From the NCBI GenBank assembly GCA_958441075.1, contig CAUCBQ010000001.1, positions 1 to 54,233 of the forward strand: 54,233 nt of DNA, in the 5' to 3' direction. Shown here in pieces: positions 25,584-34,054 of the stretch; the first letter of the stretch is position 1; every line of letters begins with the position of its first letter. The translations under genes and the position numbers were made by a program. The stretch is from an uncultured Clostridiaceae bacterium (lineage in GTDB: Bacteria > Bacillota > Clostridia > Lachnospirales > Lachnospiraceae). The notes beneath the pieces are model-generated. The model saw nothing but the letters and a program-made list of their open reading frames with translations, searched no databases and was not told where the DNA came from.

Positions 25584-25643
25584 ATAGAAAACTCCGTCCC
25601 TGACGGCGAAAAAATGCACAGAACAGATAAAGGGGGCTATGAA

Positions 25644-26987
25644 ATGGCAGATATATGGGATTTTTTTGAAAATATGGATGAGCTTGTTTATGCATCCGAT
25701 ATGGATACATACGACCTTGTATATATGAACCGGAGGGGAATGGCGCAATATGGGCTCACAGAAGCCAGCCAGTATCAGAACCGGAAGTGCTACGAGCTTC
25801 TCCAGAACTGCTCTGCTCCCTGCGCCATGTGTACCAATGATAAACTCTGTCCCGGAGAATTTTTTGAATGGTCCCGGTATAATCCCATTGTAAAACGGGC
25901 CTATATTCTCAAGGATACTATGGTGGTTAAAAACGGAAGAAGGCTGCGCATTGAGATCACCATTGATATGAATATTCATCAAAGAGAAAAACTGACCATT
26001 GAGGACCAGACGGATACAGAGGCACTGGTCAACGAGGGGCTTCGCTTTGCTCTTGCTGCGGAAACGCCCATGCGCTCTATCGACATTCTGCTTCAATATA
26101 TGGGGCAGAGCTTCAACGGAGACAGATCCTATATCTTTGAGAGAAACAGCCGAAACACCTTTGATAATACCTTTGAATGGTGCTCCAATCAGGCATCCTC
26201 CCAGAAAAATATGCTCAAAGATATTCCTGAACAGTCGTTAAGCAGCTGGATTCAGGCTTTTAACCGAAATGAAAATGTGCTTATCACAGATATCGAAACG
26301 ATCTGTACCTGCGATCCTGATATTTATGCTTTGCTGAAGCCCCAGGACATCCATTCTCTGGTTGTAAGCCCCATTATGGATGGACGGAGGCTGATCGGAT
26401 TTTACGGAATTGATAACCCGCCGCCGGGGCTTTTAAATCATATTTCATTCATGTTACAGCTCTTTGGCCATTTTATTTCTGCGCTTTTAAAACGCCGTGA
26501 TCTGGTGGAGCGGCTGGAAAATCTGAGCTTTTACGACCAGCTTACGGAAACCCGGAACCGTCATGCCATGAATAAGCTTTTAGGCCATATCTCCCGGGAA
26601 AGCAGCCTTGGAATCCTGTATGCGGATGTTATGGGACTAAAGCAGATCAACGACACTCAGGGGCATGAGGCCGGGGATCAGGCTCTGATCCGGTGCAGCC
26701 GCTGCCTTATGAATCATTTTCCCCAAAATACCGTCTTTCGTATCGGCGGAGATGAATTCCTGGTTCTATGCGTAAACTGGTCTCAAATGGAATTTGAACA
26801 TGCCGTAGACGGTTTAAAGCATGATATGGTAGAGGGCGTCTCTTTTATGGCACTGGGCTCAGTATGGACCCCCCGGTGCGATGAAAATGCAGAAAAATAT
26901 ATTTCTGACGCAGACAGCCGGATGTACGAAAACAAACGGGCATACTACCAGGCCAAAGGCCATGACCGCAGAAAACGGAGGGAGTAG
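25644..26987 (+). CDS. PAS-GAF-GGDEF diguanylate cyclase
   Basis: A 447-residue putative cyclic-di-GMP synthase. An N-terminal PAS-like domain (about 1-110) carries five cysteines (C49, C56, C60, C63, C69) that could bind a metal or iron-sulfur cluster. A GAF-like domain (about 125-285) follows, then GGDEF (about 290-445) with GLKQINDTQGHEAGD and an intact GGDEF motif (368-372). No RxxD inhibitory site is seen before GGDEF. The start at 25644 has AAAGGGGG upstream. It interrupts the spm gene pair on the opposite strand. Confidence 0.88.
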   Translation: MADIWDFFENMDELVYASDMDTYDLVYMNRRGMAQYGLTEASQYQNRKCYELLQNCSAPCAMCTNDKLCPGEFFEWSRYNPIVKRAYILKDTMVVKNGRRLRIEITIDMNIHQREKLTIEDQTDTEALVNEGLRFALAAETPMRSIDILLQYMGQSFNGDRSYIFERNSRNTFDNTFEWCSNQASSQKNMLKDIPEQSLSSWIQAFNRNENVLITDIETICTCDPDIYALLKPQDIHSLVVSPIMDGRRLIGFYGIDNPPPGLLNHISFMLQLFGHFISALLKRRDLVERLENLSFYDQLTETRNRHAMNKLLGHISRESSLGILYADVMGLKQINDTQGHEAGDQALIRCSRCLMNHFPQNTVFRIGGDEFLVLCVNWSQMEFEHAVDGLKHDMVEGVSFMALGSVWTPRCDENAEKYISDADSRMYENKRAYYQAKGHDRRKRRE

Positions 26988-27010
26988 GGCATATTTGCCT
27001 GCTCCCCTTT

Positions 27011-27619
27011 TTATTTTCCGCCTTTCCTTCCCATTATTTTACAAAATATTACTGCTGCCACTGTACTTGCAGCGGTAGCCGCAAGGCAGGGCCCTGTTAT
27101 GGCTGCCGGAGACGGACTGCCATACTGGCTGCGGTAAGCAATCATATTCACAGGAATCAGCTGCAGAGAAGAAATATTCAGTATCAGAAAGGTACACATA
27201 TCCGCAGTAGCCATAGAAGGATCGCGAAACGGTATTTTCTCACTTCCGGCTTCTCCCTCCTTTTTCAGCTCCTCCATTGCCTTTAAGCCAGCCGGTGTGG
27301 CAGCCCATCCAAGACCTAAAATATTTGCGATGAAATTAATGGAAATCTGACGGGCCGCCTCGCTGTCCGGCGAAAGACCGGGGAAAAGGAAGCGCAGTAT
27401 CGGTTTCATTGTCCTTGAAAGACGTTCGATCAGCCCCGCTCCCCTGCCGATTTCGAGTATTCCCGTCCACAAAGACATAACTCCCAGCATTGTGATACAC
27501 AGGGCTACCGCCTCCTTTGCGGAAGCCAGAGCGCCCTGAGTGACCTGATCCAACCGCCCATGGACAGCCGCCCACAGAATTCCGGACAAAATCATTCCAG
27601 ACCAAAGGGTGTTGAGCAT
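27011..27619 (-). CDS. spmA: Spore maturation protein SpmA
   Basis: A 202-residue membrane protein matching SpmA (MLNTLWSGMILSGI, then ALASAKEAVALCITMLGVMSLWTGILEI, and NILGLGWAATPAGLKAMEEL). It belongs to the nucleoside-recognition family and works with SpmB in spore maturation. The start at 27619 has AAGGAGATG upstream; an upstream extension of 26 codons lacks support. The stop is 23 bp from the convergent GGDEF gene. Confidence 0.87.
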   Translation of the reverse strand: MLNTLWSGMILSGILWAAVHGRLDQVTQGALASAKEAVALCITMLGVMSLWTGILEIGRGAGLIERLSRTMKPILRFLFPGLSPDSEAARQISINFIANILGLGWAATPAGLKAMEELKKEGEAGSEKIPFRDPSMATADMCTFLILNISSLQLIPVNMIAYRSQYGSPSPAAITGPCLAATAASTVAAVIFCKIMGRKGGK

Positions 27620-27687
27620 AGATGCATCTCCTTTTCCAAATATAAGCTCTGATATTTTATGATACAGCACCCGGGAATATCCCCCTC

Positions 27688-27718
27688 TTGACACCACACC
27701 CTACCCTTCTGATATAAT
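27688..27718 (+). promoter_or_regulatory. Promoter of the YitT-family gene
   Basis: TTGACA (27688-27693) and TATAAT (27713-27718) with an extended TG motif and a rather long 19-bp spacer. It lies 70 bp before the YitT-family gene. The leader has a CCGGC/GCCGG hairpin. Confidence 0.6.
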
Positions 27719-27790
27719 AAAAATGCAGCCACCGGCAGAAGGATATTTGCCGGATACAGGCTGTAGTATATTCAGAAAGGATGTTTTAAT

Positions 27791-28453
27791 ATGTTGCAGC
27801 TGAATAAGCTGTCGCGCACTGTCACACGGGAGCTTAAGGAAACCTTTGTTCCCAAAACGGTTGTTTCTATTATCGCCGGAACAGCCATTACTACCTTTGG
27901 ACTTTATAATGTCCATCAGCAGGCAGATATCACGGAGGGCGGTATCCTGGGCCTGATTCTTCTGCTGAATTTCTGGCTGAGTATGTCCTCCTCCCTTTTA
28001 TCTCCGGTACTGGATTTTCTCAGCTATCTCATGGGATTTAAGTACCTTGGAAAAGAATTTTTGAAAACCTCCATCTTTGCCACTATCTGCATGGCCGGAT
28101 TTTTCCGCCTGTGGGAGCTGTTTCCGCCGGTTCTTCCCAGTCTGGCCCATGTGCCTCTGGCTGCCTCCATCGCAGGCGGCTGTTTTATCGGAATAGGCTG
28201 CGGCCTTGTTGTCCGTCAGGGAGCCTCCTGTGCAGGTGACGACGCTCTGGCCCTCGTAATCGCCAAGATAACAGGCTGGCGAATTTCCAGAGCCTATCTT
28301 TTTACAGACCTTACGGTGCTCGTTTTGTCCCTGTCCTATATTCCTGTAAAACGAATCATATATTCTCTGATTACAGTTACGATCTCGTCTTACCTGATTG
28401 ATTTTATTACTAATTTCGGGCGAACGAAGGAAAATACTGCTGCTGAAGCATAG
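27791..28453 (+). CDS. YitT family membrane protein
   Basis: A 220-residue membrane protein with about five or six hydrophobic segments and the family-like pattern EGGILGLILLLNFWL and GCGLVVRQGASCAGDDALALVI. YitT/YczE-type proteins are common in Firmicutes and their transported substrate, if any, is unknown. The usual C-terminal cytoplasmic DUF2179 domain is absent, making this a short member. A ribosome binding site (GAAAGGATG) precedes the ATG. Confidence 0.8.
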   Translation: MLQLNKLSRTVTRELKETFVPKTVVSIIAGTAITTFGLYNVHQQADITEGGILGLILLLNFWLSMSSSLLSPVLDFLSYLMGFKYLGKEFLKTSIFATICMAGFFRLWELFPPVLPSLAHVPLAASIAGGCFIGIGCGLVVRQGASCAGDDALALVIAKITGWRISRAYLFTDLTVLVLSLSYIPVKRIIYSLITVTISSYLIDFITNFGRTKENTAAEA

Positions 28454-28469
28454 TATTGTATATATTAAG

Positions 28470-28651
28470 TTATCCACAACCTAAATATAGTATTTTGTCG
28501 AATTTCCACCATATATCTTGTGTTTGCCGGTGGATAATGTGGATAACTTTGTGGATAACCTTGTTTATACTCTGGGGAAAGGCCGGGGAAAACATGGGGA
28601 AATGTGTAGTTTTATGTGGAAACAGCAATTATTGTTAAATATTTATCCACA
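28470..28651. promoter_or_regulatory. Cluster of DnaA boxes
   Basis: Four perfect TTATCCACA boxes: plus strand at 28470-28478 and 28643-28651, minus strand at 28538-28546 and 28550-28558. A fifth with one mismatch (TTATCCACC) lies on the minus strand at 28529-28537. An AT-rich stretch follows (28660-28715). The surrounding gap (28454-28810) holds no gene. The cluster could titrate DnaA or act as a secondary origin-like element. It is probably not oriC, since dnaA is absent and genes do not diverge here. Confidence 0.75.
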
Positions 28652-28768
28652 ATTTTAACCTGTTTTTCCTGTTTCTGTAAAATTATTTACATTTTTTTAC
28701 GTTTTTATAAACCCTATTGACCTTAGAGCCGCTCCATCCTTTATCCTTACCCTGTCAGTAATGACGCA

Positions 28769-28803
28769 GACCCGCCAGGGAGAAACGCTTCTCCCGGCGG
28801 GTC
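28769..28803. terminator. Long inverted repeat after the MerR gene
   Basis: GACCCGCC-A-GGGAGAA pairs with TTCTCCC-G-GGCGGGTC around an ACGC loop. It lies 8 bp after the MerR stop codon. The plus side is followed by a weak T-rich tail and the minus side has no T-run, so termination efficiency and direction are uncertain. Confidence 0.5.
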
Positions 28804-28810
28804 TTCCCCT

Positions 28811-29635
28811 TTATTTTCTTTCACCAGCCTGTACAACAGGCATATAGAGCTCCAGATAATAGGTATTTGTCTCCTCTCCCAAAAAAGAACTCATATTATT
28901 AGAATACAGAATCCCTTCCGGAACAAGCCCATGGCTGCATCCCCACTCCTCCATCCTTTGGGCCATGGAAGCATCGGGAAACAGATCCTCAGATGACTCT
29001 ATGGTATAAATACAGGGTACAGGTTCTGTAGGTGGGTAGCTTGAAAGGTCAAACCGCTTGCTGATAAACGGCTCCAAGCCTTTATATACCAGCAGCTTAG
29101 TCCCCTGGCTCTCCAGCTGACCATCTCTGACGGAAAACTGATTATAAAAATACGTCATATCCAGCCCGCTTACCTCGGACGACATGGAAAACCACTGGCG
29201 AAGCCCCTCATATATATCCTGACAGGTATCCAGAATATATGCCTCTGGAAAGCTTTTTAACGTATACCTGCCGGAGCATTCTTCAATACGGTCCATATCT
29301 GTCAGAGTCAGCTCCAGCCTTGCAATTGTCTGCCTGTGGCGCCGAATCTCCTTCTCCTCTTCCTGAACTCTCTTTTTTAAATGCTCCCGCATATTGGCGA
29401 CGCTTTTATCGTCTTTTACAAAATCCCTGATTTCTTCCAGGCTGTCATTCATTTTCCTGCGGTAAACGATACACATCAGCCGGTAAATGTCATCCTCTGA
29501 AAAATATCTGTAGCCATTTTCCTTCTTCTGAGAACGGATCACGCCCTTTTTCTCGTAAAAACGCAGGGCATCCCGACTCATCCCCACAATGCGCGACACA
29601 TCTCCGATGAGATACTCCTTTTTCTTCTCTGCCAT
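28811..29635 (-). CDS. MerR family regulator with effector-binding domain
   Basis: A 274-residue regulator. The N-terminal MerR helix-turn-helix (about 8-78) reads LIGDVSRIVGMSRDALRFYEKKGVI, followed by a dimerisation coiled coil (about 85-115). A C-terminal domain of about 150 residues resembles the GyrI/BltR effector-binding fold (YTIESSEDLFPDASMAQRME), so it may sense small hydrophobic molecules. Start 29635 is chosen for its purine-rich site; an ATG six codons earlier has none. No obvious target gene is adjacent. Confidence 0.85.
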   Translation of the reverse strand: MAEKKKEYLIGDVSRIVGMSRDALRFYEKKGVIRSQKKENGYRYFSEDDIYRLMCIVYRRKMNDSLEEIRDFVKDDKSVANMREHLKKRVQEEEKEIRRHRQTIARLELTLTDMDRIEECSGRYTLKSFPEAYILDTCQDIYEGLRQWFSMSSEVSGLDMTYFYNQFSVRDGQLESQGTKLLVYKGLEPFISKRFDLSSYPPTEPVPCIYTIESSEDLFPDASMAQRMEEWGCSHGLVPEGILYSNNMSSFLGEETNTYYLELYMPVVQAGERK

Positions 29636-29684
29636 TCTCCCATCCCCTGTCATTTTCTTATTTTAACGCTTTCTTAATGCATCT

Positions 29685-29713
29685 ATCTTACCTGTAATTC
29701 CTTTGCCGGTCAA
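29685..29713 (-). promoter_or_regulatory. Promoter of the MerR gene
   Basis: Minus-strand TTGACC (29708-29713), 17 bp, TAAGAT (29685-29690). It starts 50 bp before the MerR ATG and follows the fatty-acid operon terminator. Confidence 0.7.
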
Positions 29714-29733
29714 TGGAGGGGGGATTATAATAC

Positions 29734-29761
29734 AAAAGAGCCGGATCACTCCGGCTCTTTT
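29734..29761 (-). terminator. Terminator of the fatty-acid synthesis operon
   Basis: A perfect 12-bp stem AAAAGAGCCGGA / TCCGGCTCTTTT with a TCAC loop, 6 bp after the last gene of the operon. The A/T ends make it functional in either direction. Confidence 0.92.
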
Positions 29762-29767
29762 CGCTTT

Positions 29768-30904
29768 TTATCCAATCAGCAGCGCATTCATAACCTCTTC
29801 TACCGTCTCAATCCGGTCTGAACGGAAGGCATTGCTTCCGCAGAACAGCAGGGCCGCATCTTCATCTCCTTCTGCGGCATTCACCAAAGCTCTGGTGATG
29901 CAGTAGGGAATGGTCTTTATATCGCAGTGCTCCAGACACTGGAAGCAGGATTTGATGGCAGGCCGTTCTCCTTCCTTAATCTTCTTTAAGAAGGGATTTA
30001 AAATGGCTCTTCCCGGCATACCCACAGGGCTCTGGGTGATGACAATATCTTCCTTTGAAGCCTCGATATAGGTCTGCTTATAGGCATCGGGGGCATCACA
30101 CTCCTCAGTCGTCACAAAGCGGGTGGCAACCTGAACGCCCTCTGCTCCCAGCTCAAACTGGTGCTTTACATCCTCATGAGTGTAAATGCCTCCGGCAGTT
30201 ACCACCGGGATATGAGTTTCATACTTATCCTCATAGCCCTTTACCACCTTCATGATGGCCTTTACTTCCTCGTCATAGGCAGCCTGGTTATAGCTTGTCT
30301 CCACATCTGTACTGTCAGCCCCGTACTGTGCCAGCTGCTCCTTTGTAAAGCCCAGATGGCCTCCTGCCAGAGGTCCTTCTACCACTACAAAATCAGGAAC
30401 CCTGTGATACTTTCTGTCCCACATCTTACAGATCACCATAGCGGCCTTTGCAGTCGATACAATGGGAGCCAGCTTGGTACGGCGAAGGAACTTTTTGCCC
30501 ATTGCCTTCATTTCCTCATAAGCTGCTTCTGCATATTCCGGCAAAGATACAGGAAGTCCGGCTCCCGATATAATGGCGTCGGCTCCTGCCTTCACGGCCT
30601 CCTTCACCCACATATCGTAGTGCTTTGTGGCTACCATAATGTTAAAGCCGATTGCTCCCTCAGGAGCAATTTCTCTGGCCTTTTTAAACTCATTACGGAT
30701 CGCACGCAGATTGGCCTCAACGAAGTTCGTTTTAAAATCCGGCTCTCTGAAACCGATCTGAGCAGTGGAGATAAGCCCCATTCCGCCGGCCTTTGCCACG
30801 GCTCCGGCCAGACGGTGGAGGCTGATTCCAACCCCCATTCCACCCTGGATCACCGGTTTTTCTATTTTAAGATCACCAATTACCAATGGTTTGAAATTAC
30901 TCAT
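29768..30904 (-). CDS. Nitronate monooxygenase-like flavoprotein with cysteine motif (FabX-like candidate)
   Basis: A 378-residue TIM-barrel flavoprotein of the NPD/FabK family: VIQGGMGVGIS at the start and GGHLG with the catalytic-type His183. Unlike the FabK in this operon, it has a C-terminal cluster C320-x2-C323-x3-C327-x7-C335, suggesting an iron-sulfur site. Helicobacter pylori FabX is an iron-sulfur NPD-family enzyme that makes unsaturated fatty acids, and this operon has no FabA or FabM. A FabX-like role is thus plausible but unproven. Its ATG shares one base with the accDA stop codon (TGATG). Confidence 0.75.
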   Translation of the reverse strand: MSNFKPLVIGDLKIEKPVIQGGMGVGISLHRLAGAVAKAGGMGLISTAQIGFREPDFKTNFVEANLRAIRNEFKKAREIAPEGAIGFNIMVATKHYDMWVKEAVKAGADAIISGAGLPVSLPEYAEAAYEEMKAMGKKFLRRTKLAPIVSTAKAAMVICKMWDRKYHRVPDFVVVEGPLAGGHLGFTKEQLAQYGADSTDVETSYNQAAYDEEVKAIMKVVKGYEDKYETHIPVVTAGGIYTHEDVKHQFELGAEGVQVATRFVTTEECDAPDAYKQTYIEASKEDIVITQSPVGMPGRAILNPFLKKIKEGERPAIKSCFQCLEHCDIKTIPYCITRALVNAAEGDEDAALLFCGSNAFRSDRIETVEEVMNALLIG

Positions 30905-32661
30905 CACATTCTCCTAAATCTCTGATATCTGTGTTCTGCCAGTTCCTCTTCTGTCATAGCCTGATAGGCTTCAAAGAAGCCTGCCATGGCCTGATCCATA
31001 AATCCGGCAATACGGTACAGGGTATCTGTACTTGCGGGATCTTTTTCCGGAATAATCTTCTCGATCAGCCCCAGCTTCTTTAAATCTGCCGCTGTTACCT
31101 TCATGACCTCCGCTGCTTCAGGGGCCTTTTTGCTGTCCTTATAGAGAATGGAGGCAAAGCCTTCGGGAGACAGGATGGAGTAGATCGCATTTTCCAGCAT
31201 CCATACCTCATCTGCCACAGCCATAGCCAAAGCGCCGCCGCTTCCGCCTTCTCCGATCACGATGGAAAGAATGGGAACCTTCAAATCTGACATTTCAAAG
31301 AGATTCCTTGCAATGGCTTCTCCCTGTCCTCTCTCCTCTGCCTCTAGGCCGCAGAAGGCTCCGGGAGTATCTACAAAGCAGACAATGGGACGCCCAAAGG
31401 CTTCCGCCTGCTTCATCAGGCGCAGGGCCTTGCGGTAGCCGTCCGGGGATGGCATACCAAAGTTGCGCTTAATATTGTCTTTGGTATTTTTTCCCTTCTG
31501 CTGACCGATTACCGTAACCGGCATCCCGTGGAACATGGCAATGCCGCCTACAATTGCGCCGTCATCCTTAAAATAACGGTCTCCATGAAATTCAATAAAC
31601 TCGTCAAACACCGCATTGATATAGTCAAGAGCTGTGGGCCGGTCGGATCTTCTGGAAAGGAGAACCGTATCCCAGGCTGTCTTTTCATGGTGTTCTTCTG
31701 CCTTTGACTGATGCCGGGAAATTTCAGAACCGGTTTCATGCATTTTCTGCACCTGAACATCACCGCCTGAGCCTGCTCCTGACTCCAGAGCAGTCATACC
31801 GTGCTTTCTGTGCATATATAAGATCTGACCGATCACACGCTTCTGATCCTTTCTCTCCAGGATCATATCCACAAAACCGTGATCTAAGAGAAATTCTGCC
31901 CGCTGGAAGCCCTCAGGCAGCTTCTGACCGATGGTCTGCTCGATCACTCTGGGACCTGCAAAACCAATCAGGGCATGGGGTTCTGCGATAATGATATCAC
32001 CCAGCATGGCAAAGCTTGCAGTCACTCCGCCTGTAGTTGGATCTGTGAGCACGCTGATAAAGAGCTGTCCGGCCTCATGGTGGCGCTTTAAGGCGGCGGA
32101 GGTCTTTGCCATCTGCATCAGAGAAACGATTCCCTCCTGCATTCTGGCGCCTCCGGAGCAGGCAAAAAGAATCACCGGAAGCTTCTCTCTGGTAGCCCGT
32201 TCTACAGCCTGGGTGATCTTTTCCCCTACCACATGGCCCATACTGCTCATGATGAACCGGGCGTCACAGACGCCGATGACAGCAGGATTTCCCTCAATCG
32301 TGGCCTTGCCTGTGACGATCGCCTCATTTAAACGGCTTTTTTCTCTGGCAGCAGCCACCTTTTTCTCATAATTAGGAAAATCCAGAGGGTTGGAAAAGGG
32401 CATATCCTGATTCCATTCCTCAAAGGTTCCCTCATCTGCAAGCATTTCAATCCGGCGGTATGCGTGAACGCGGAAATAGCCGTCGCATTTGGGGCAGACG
32501 TAATAATTGTTCACCACATCCTCCACATAGATCGGCTGCCCGCACTTATTGCACTTGCGCCACAATCCCTGAGGGATGGAGGGCTCTTCGCTGTCTCCGG
32601 CCTTGGGCCTGTAGATCGTATCAATCTTGGTATACGTTTTTTTGAACATATTACGCAGCAT
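30904..32661 (-). CDS. accDA: Acetyl-CoA carboxylase carboxyltransferase, AccD-AccA fusion
   Basis: A 585-residue protein joining both carboxyltransferase subunits. The AccD part (about 34-288) has the zinc finger C37, C40, C56, C59 and SGGARMQEG. A polar linker (about 288-325) leads to the AccA part (about 326-585), with VIGQQKGKNTKDN, DTPGAFCGLEAEERGQGEAIARNL and GEGGSGGALA. AccD and AccA are usually separate proteins that form a heterotetramer. AAAGGAAG precedes the start. The frame is continuous with no sign of a sequencing error. Confidence 0.93.
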   Translation of the reverse strand: MLRNMFKKTYTKIDTIYRPKAGDSEEPSIPQGLWRKCNKCGQPIYVEDVVNNYYVCPKCDGYFRVHAYRRIEMLADEGTFEEWNQDMPFSNPLDFPNYEKKVAAAREKSRLNEAIVTGKATIEGNPAVIGVCDARFIMSSMGHVVGEKITQAVERATREKLPVILFACSGGARMQEGIVSLMQMAKTSAALKRHHEAGQLFISVLTDPTTGGVTASFAMLGDIIIAEPHALIGFAGPRVIEQTIGQKLPEGFQRAEFLLDHGFVDMILERKDQKRVIGQILYMHRKHGMTALESGAGSGGDVQVQKMHETGSEISRHQSKAEEHHEKTAWDTVLLSRRSDRPTALDYINAVFDEFIEFHGDRYFKDDGAIVGGIAMFHGMPVTVIGQQKGKNTKDNIKRNFGMPSPDGYRKALRLMKQAEAFGRPIVCFVDTPGAFCGLEAEERGQGEAIARNLFEMSDLKVPILSIVIGEGGSGGALAMAVADEVWMLENAIYSILSPEGFASILYKDSKKAPEAAEVMKVTAADLKKLGLIEKIIPEKDPASTDTLYRIAGFMDQAMAGFFEAYQAMTEEELAEHRYQRFRRM

Positions 32662-32687
32662 AAGGCTACTTCCTTTCTAATCTCTGA

Positions 32688-34040
32688 TTATTTAACATAC
32701 TCCGGAAAATATTTCTCGATAAATCCCGTATCCGTATCACCGCTTCGGAACGCTTCATTTTCCAGAATCTCATACTGGAAGTTGATATTCGTCTCAATTC
32801 CCTCGATAATCACCTCGCCAAGGGCGCTCTGCATCTTGGCAATGGCAGCTTCACGGTCTTTATCGTATACGATCAGCTTCATAAGCATGGAATCATAGTT
32901 TGCCGGAACCTTGTAGTCGCTGTAAATATGGGTATCTACCCGGACTCCGTTTCCTCCGGGAAGATGTACGGTCTGAATCCGTCCCGGACAGGGCATAAAA
33001 TGCTTCTGCGGATTCTCGGCATTGATACGGCACTCAATGGCATGGCCGCGGATCTCTACCTGATCTTGAGTCACGCTTAAGGGCTCTCCGGCTGCAACGC
33101 GGATCTGCTCCTTGATCAGATCAAGGCCGGATACCATTTCCGTTACAGGATGCTCTACCTGAATACGGGTATTCATTTCCATAAAATAGAAATTCTTGTC
33201 CTTATCCAGAAGAAACTCTATGGTTCCCGCATTTTCATAGCCAACGGACTTTGCAGCCCGTACTGCTGTCTCTCCCATCTTTTTGCGAAGCTCCGGTGAA
33301 ATAACGCTGCAGGGCGCTTCCTCTAAGACCTTCTGGTGGCGCCTCTGGATAGAGCAGTCTCTCTCTCCCAGATGAATTACATTTCCAAAGCGGTCTGCCA
33401 TAATCTGAAATTCCACATGGCGGGGCTTTTCAATATATTTCTCAATATACATGGTATCGTCTGAAAATCCCTTTACAGACTCCAGCTGAGCCGCATTAAA
33501 ATACTCGGTAAAGTCCTCTTCACTTCTGGAAATACGCATTCCCTTGCCGCCGCCACCGGAAGATGCCTTAATCATTACGGGAAAGCCGATTTCCTTTGCC
33601 ATGGCAAGTCCGTCTTCCGCTGTGTATACAGCCTCCTTGCTTCCGGGAACTACGGGAACCCCGGCTTCAATCATGGTCTTTCTGGCTGCGGATTTATTTC
33701 CCATCCTGTTAATAATTTCTGCCGAAGGGCCAATAAAAGTGATATTGCATTTGCTGCACAGCTCTGCAAAACGGGCATTTTCAGAAAGAAAACCAAAGCC
33801 CGGATGAATCGCATCTGCCTTCATAGCTACGGTTGCAGCCAGAATCCGCTCCATATTCAGATAACTCTGACCGGAAGCAGCAGGGCCGATGCAGATGGCT
33901 TCGTCGGCTAAAAGGGTATGAAGGCAGTCTCTGTCTGCCTCAGAGTACACAGCTACCGTCTGAATCCCCATCTCACGGCAGGCGCGGATGATGCGGACTG
34001 CGATCTCACCTCTGTTTGCAATCAAAATCTTGTTAAACAT
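32688..34040 (-). CDS. accC: Acetyl-CoA carboxylase, biotin carboxylase subunit
   Basis: This 450-residue enzyme carboxylates the biotin on AccB. It shows the MFNKILIANRGEIAVRIIRA start, the glycine loop KASSGGGGKGMR, catalytic ERDCSIQRRHQKVLEEAP and FYFMEMNTRIQVEHPVTE. The length is standard. It lies between fabZ and accDA, with GGGAG before the ATG. Confidence 0.97.
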   Translation of the reverse strand: MFNKILIANRGEIAVRIIRACREMGIQTVAVYSEADRDCLHTLLADEAICIGPAASGQSYLNMERILAATVAMKADAIHPGFGFLSENARFAELCSKCNITFIGPSAEIINRMGNKSAARKTMIEAGVPVVPGSKEAVYTAEDGLAMAKEIGFPVMIKASSGGGGKGMRISRSEEDFTEYFNAAQLESVKGFSDDTMYIEKYIEKPRHVEFQIMADRFGNVIHLGERDCSIQRRHQKVLEEAPCSVISPELRKKMGETAVRAAKSVGYENAGTIEFLLDKDKNFYFMEMNTRIQVEHPVTEMVSGLDLIKEQIRVAAGEPLSVTQDQVEIRGHAIECRINAENPQKHFMPCPGRIQTVHLPGGNGVRVDTHIYSDYKVPANYDSMLMKLIVYDKDREAAIAKMQSALGEVIIEGIETNINFQYEILENEAFRSGDTDTGFIEKYFPEYVK

Positions 34041-34054
34041 TCTATTTCTCCCTA

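Noticed and set aside
25457..25643. T-box or other riboswitch before cysK
   Set aside because: The leader is only about 45 nt from the -10 element to the start, too short for a T-box, SAM or related riboswitch.
28454..28740. Chromosomal origin of replication (oriC)
   Set aside because: DnaA boxes and AT-rich DNA are present, but dnaA/dnaN are absent and genes on both sides stay mostly on the minus strand instead of diverging.
30161..30925. 254-residue plus-strand frame
   Set aside because: It is antisense to the FabX-like gene and matches no family I recognise.
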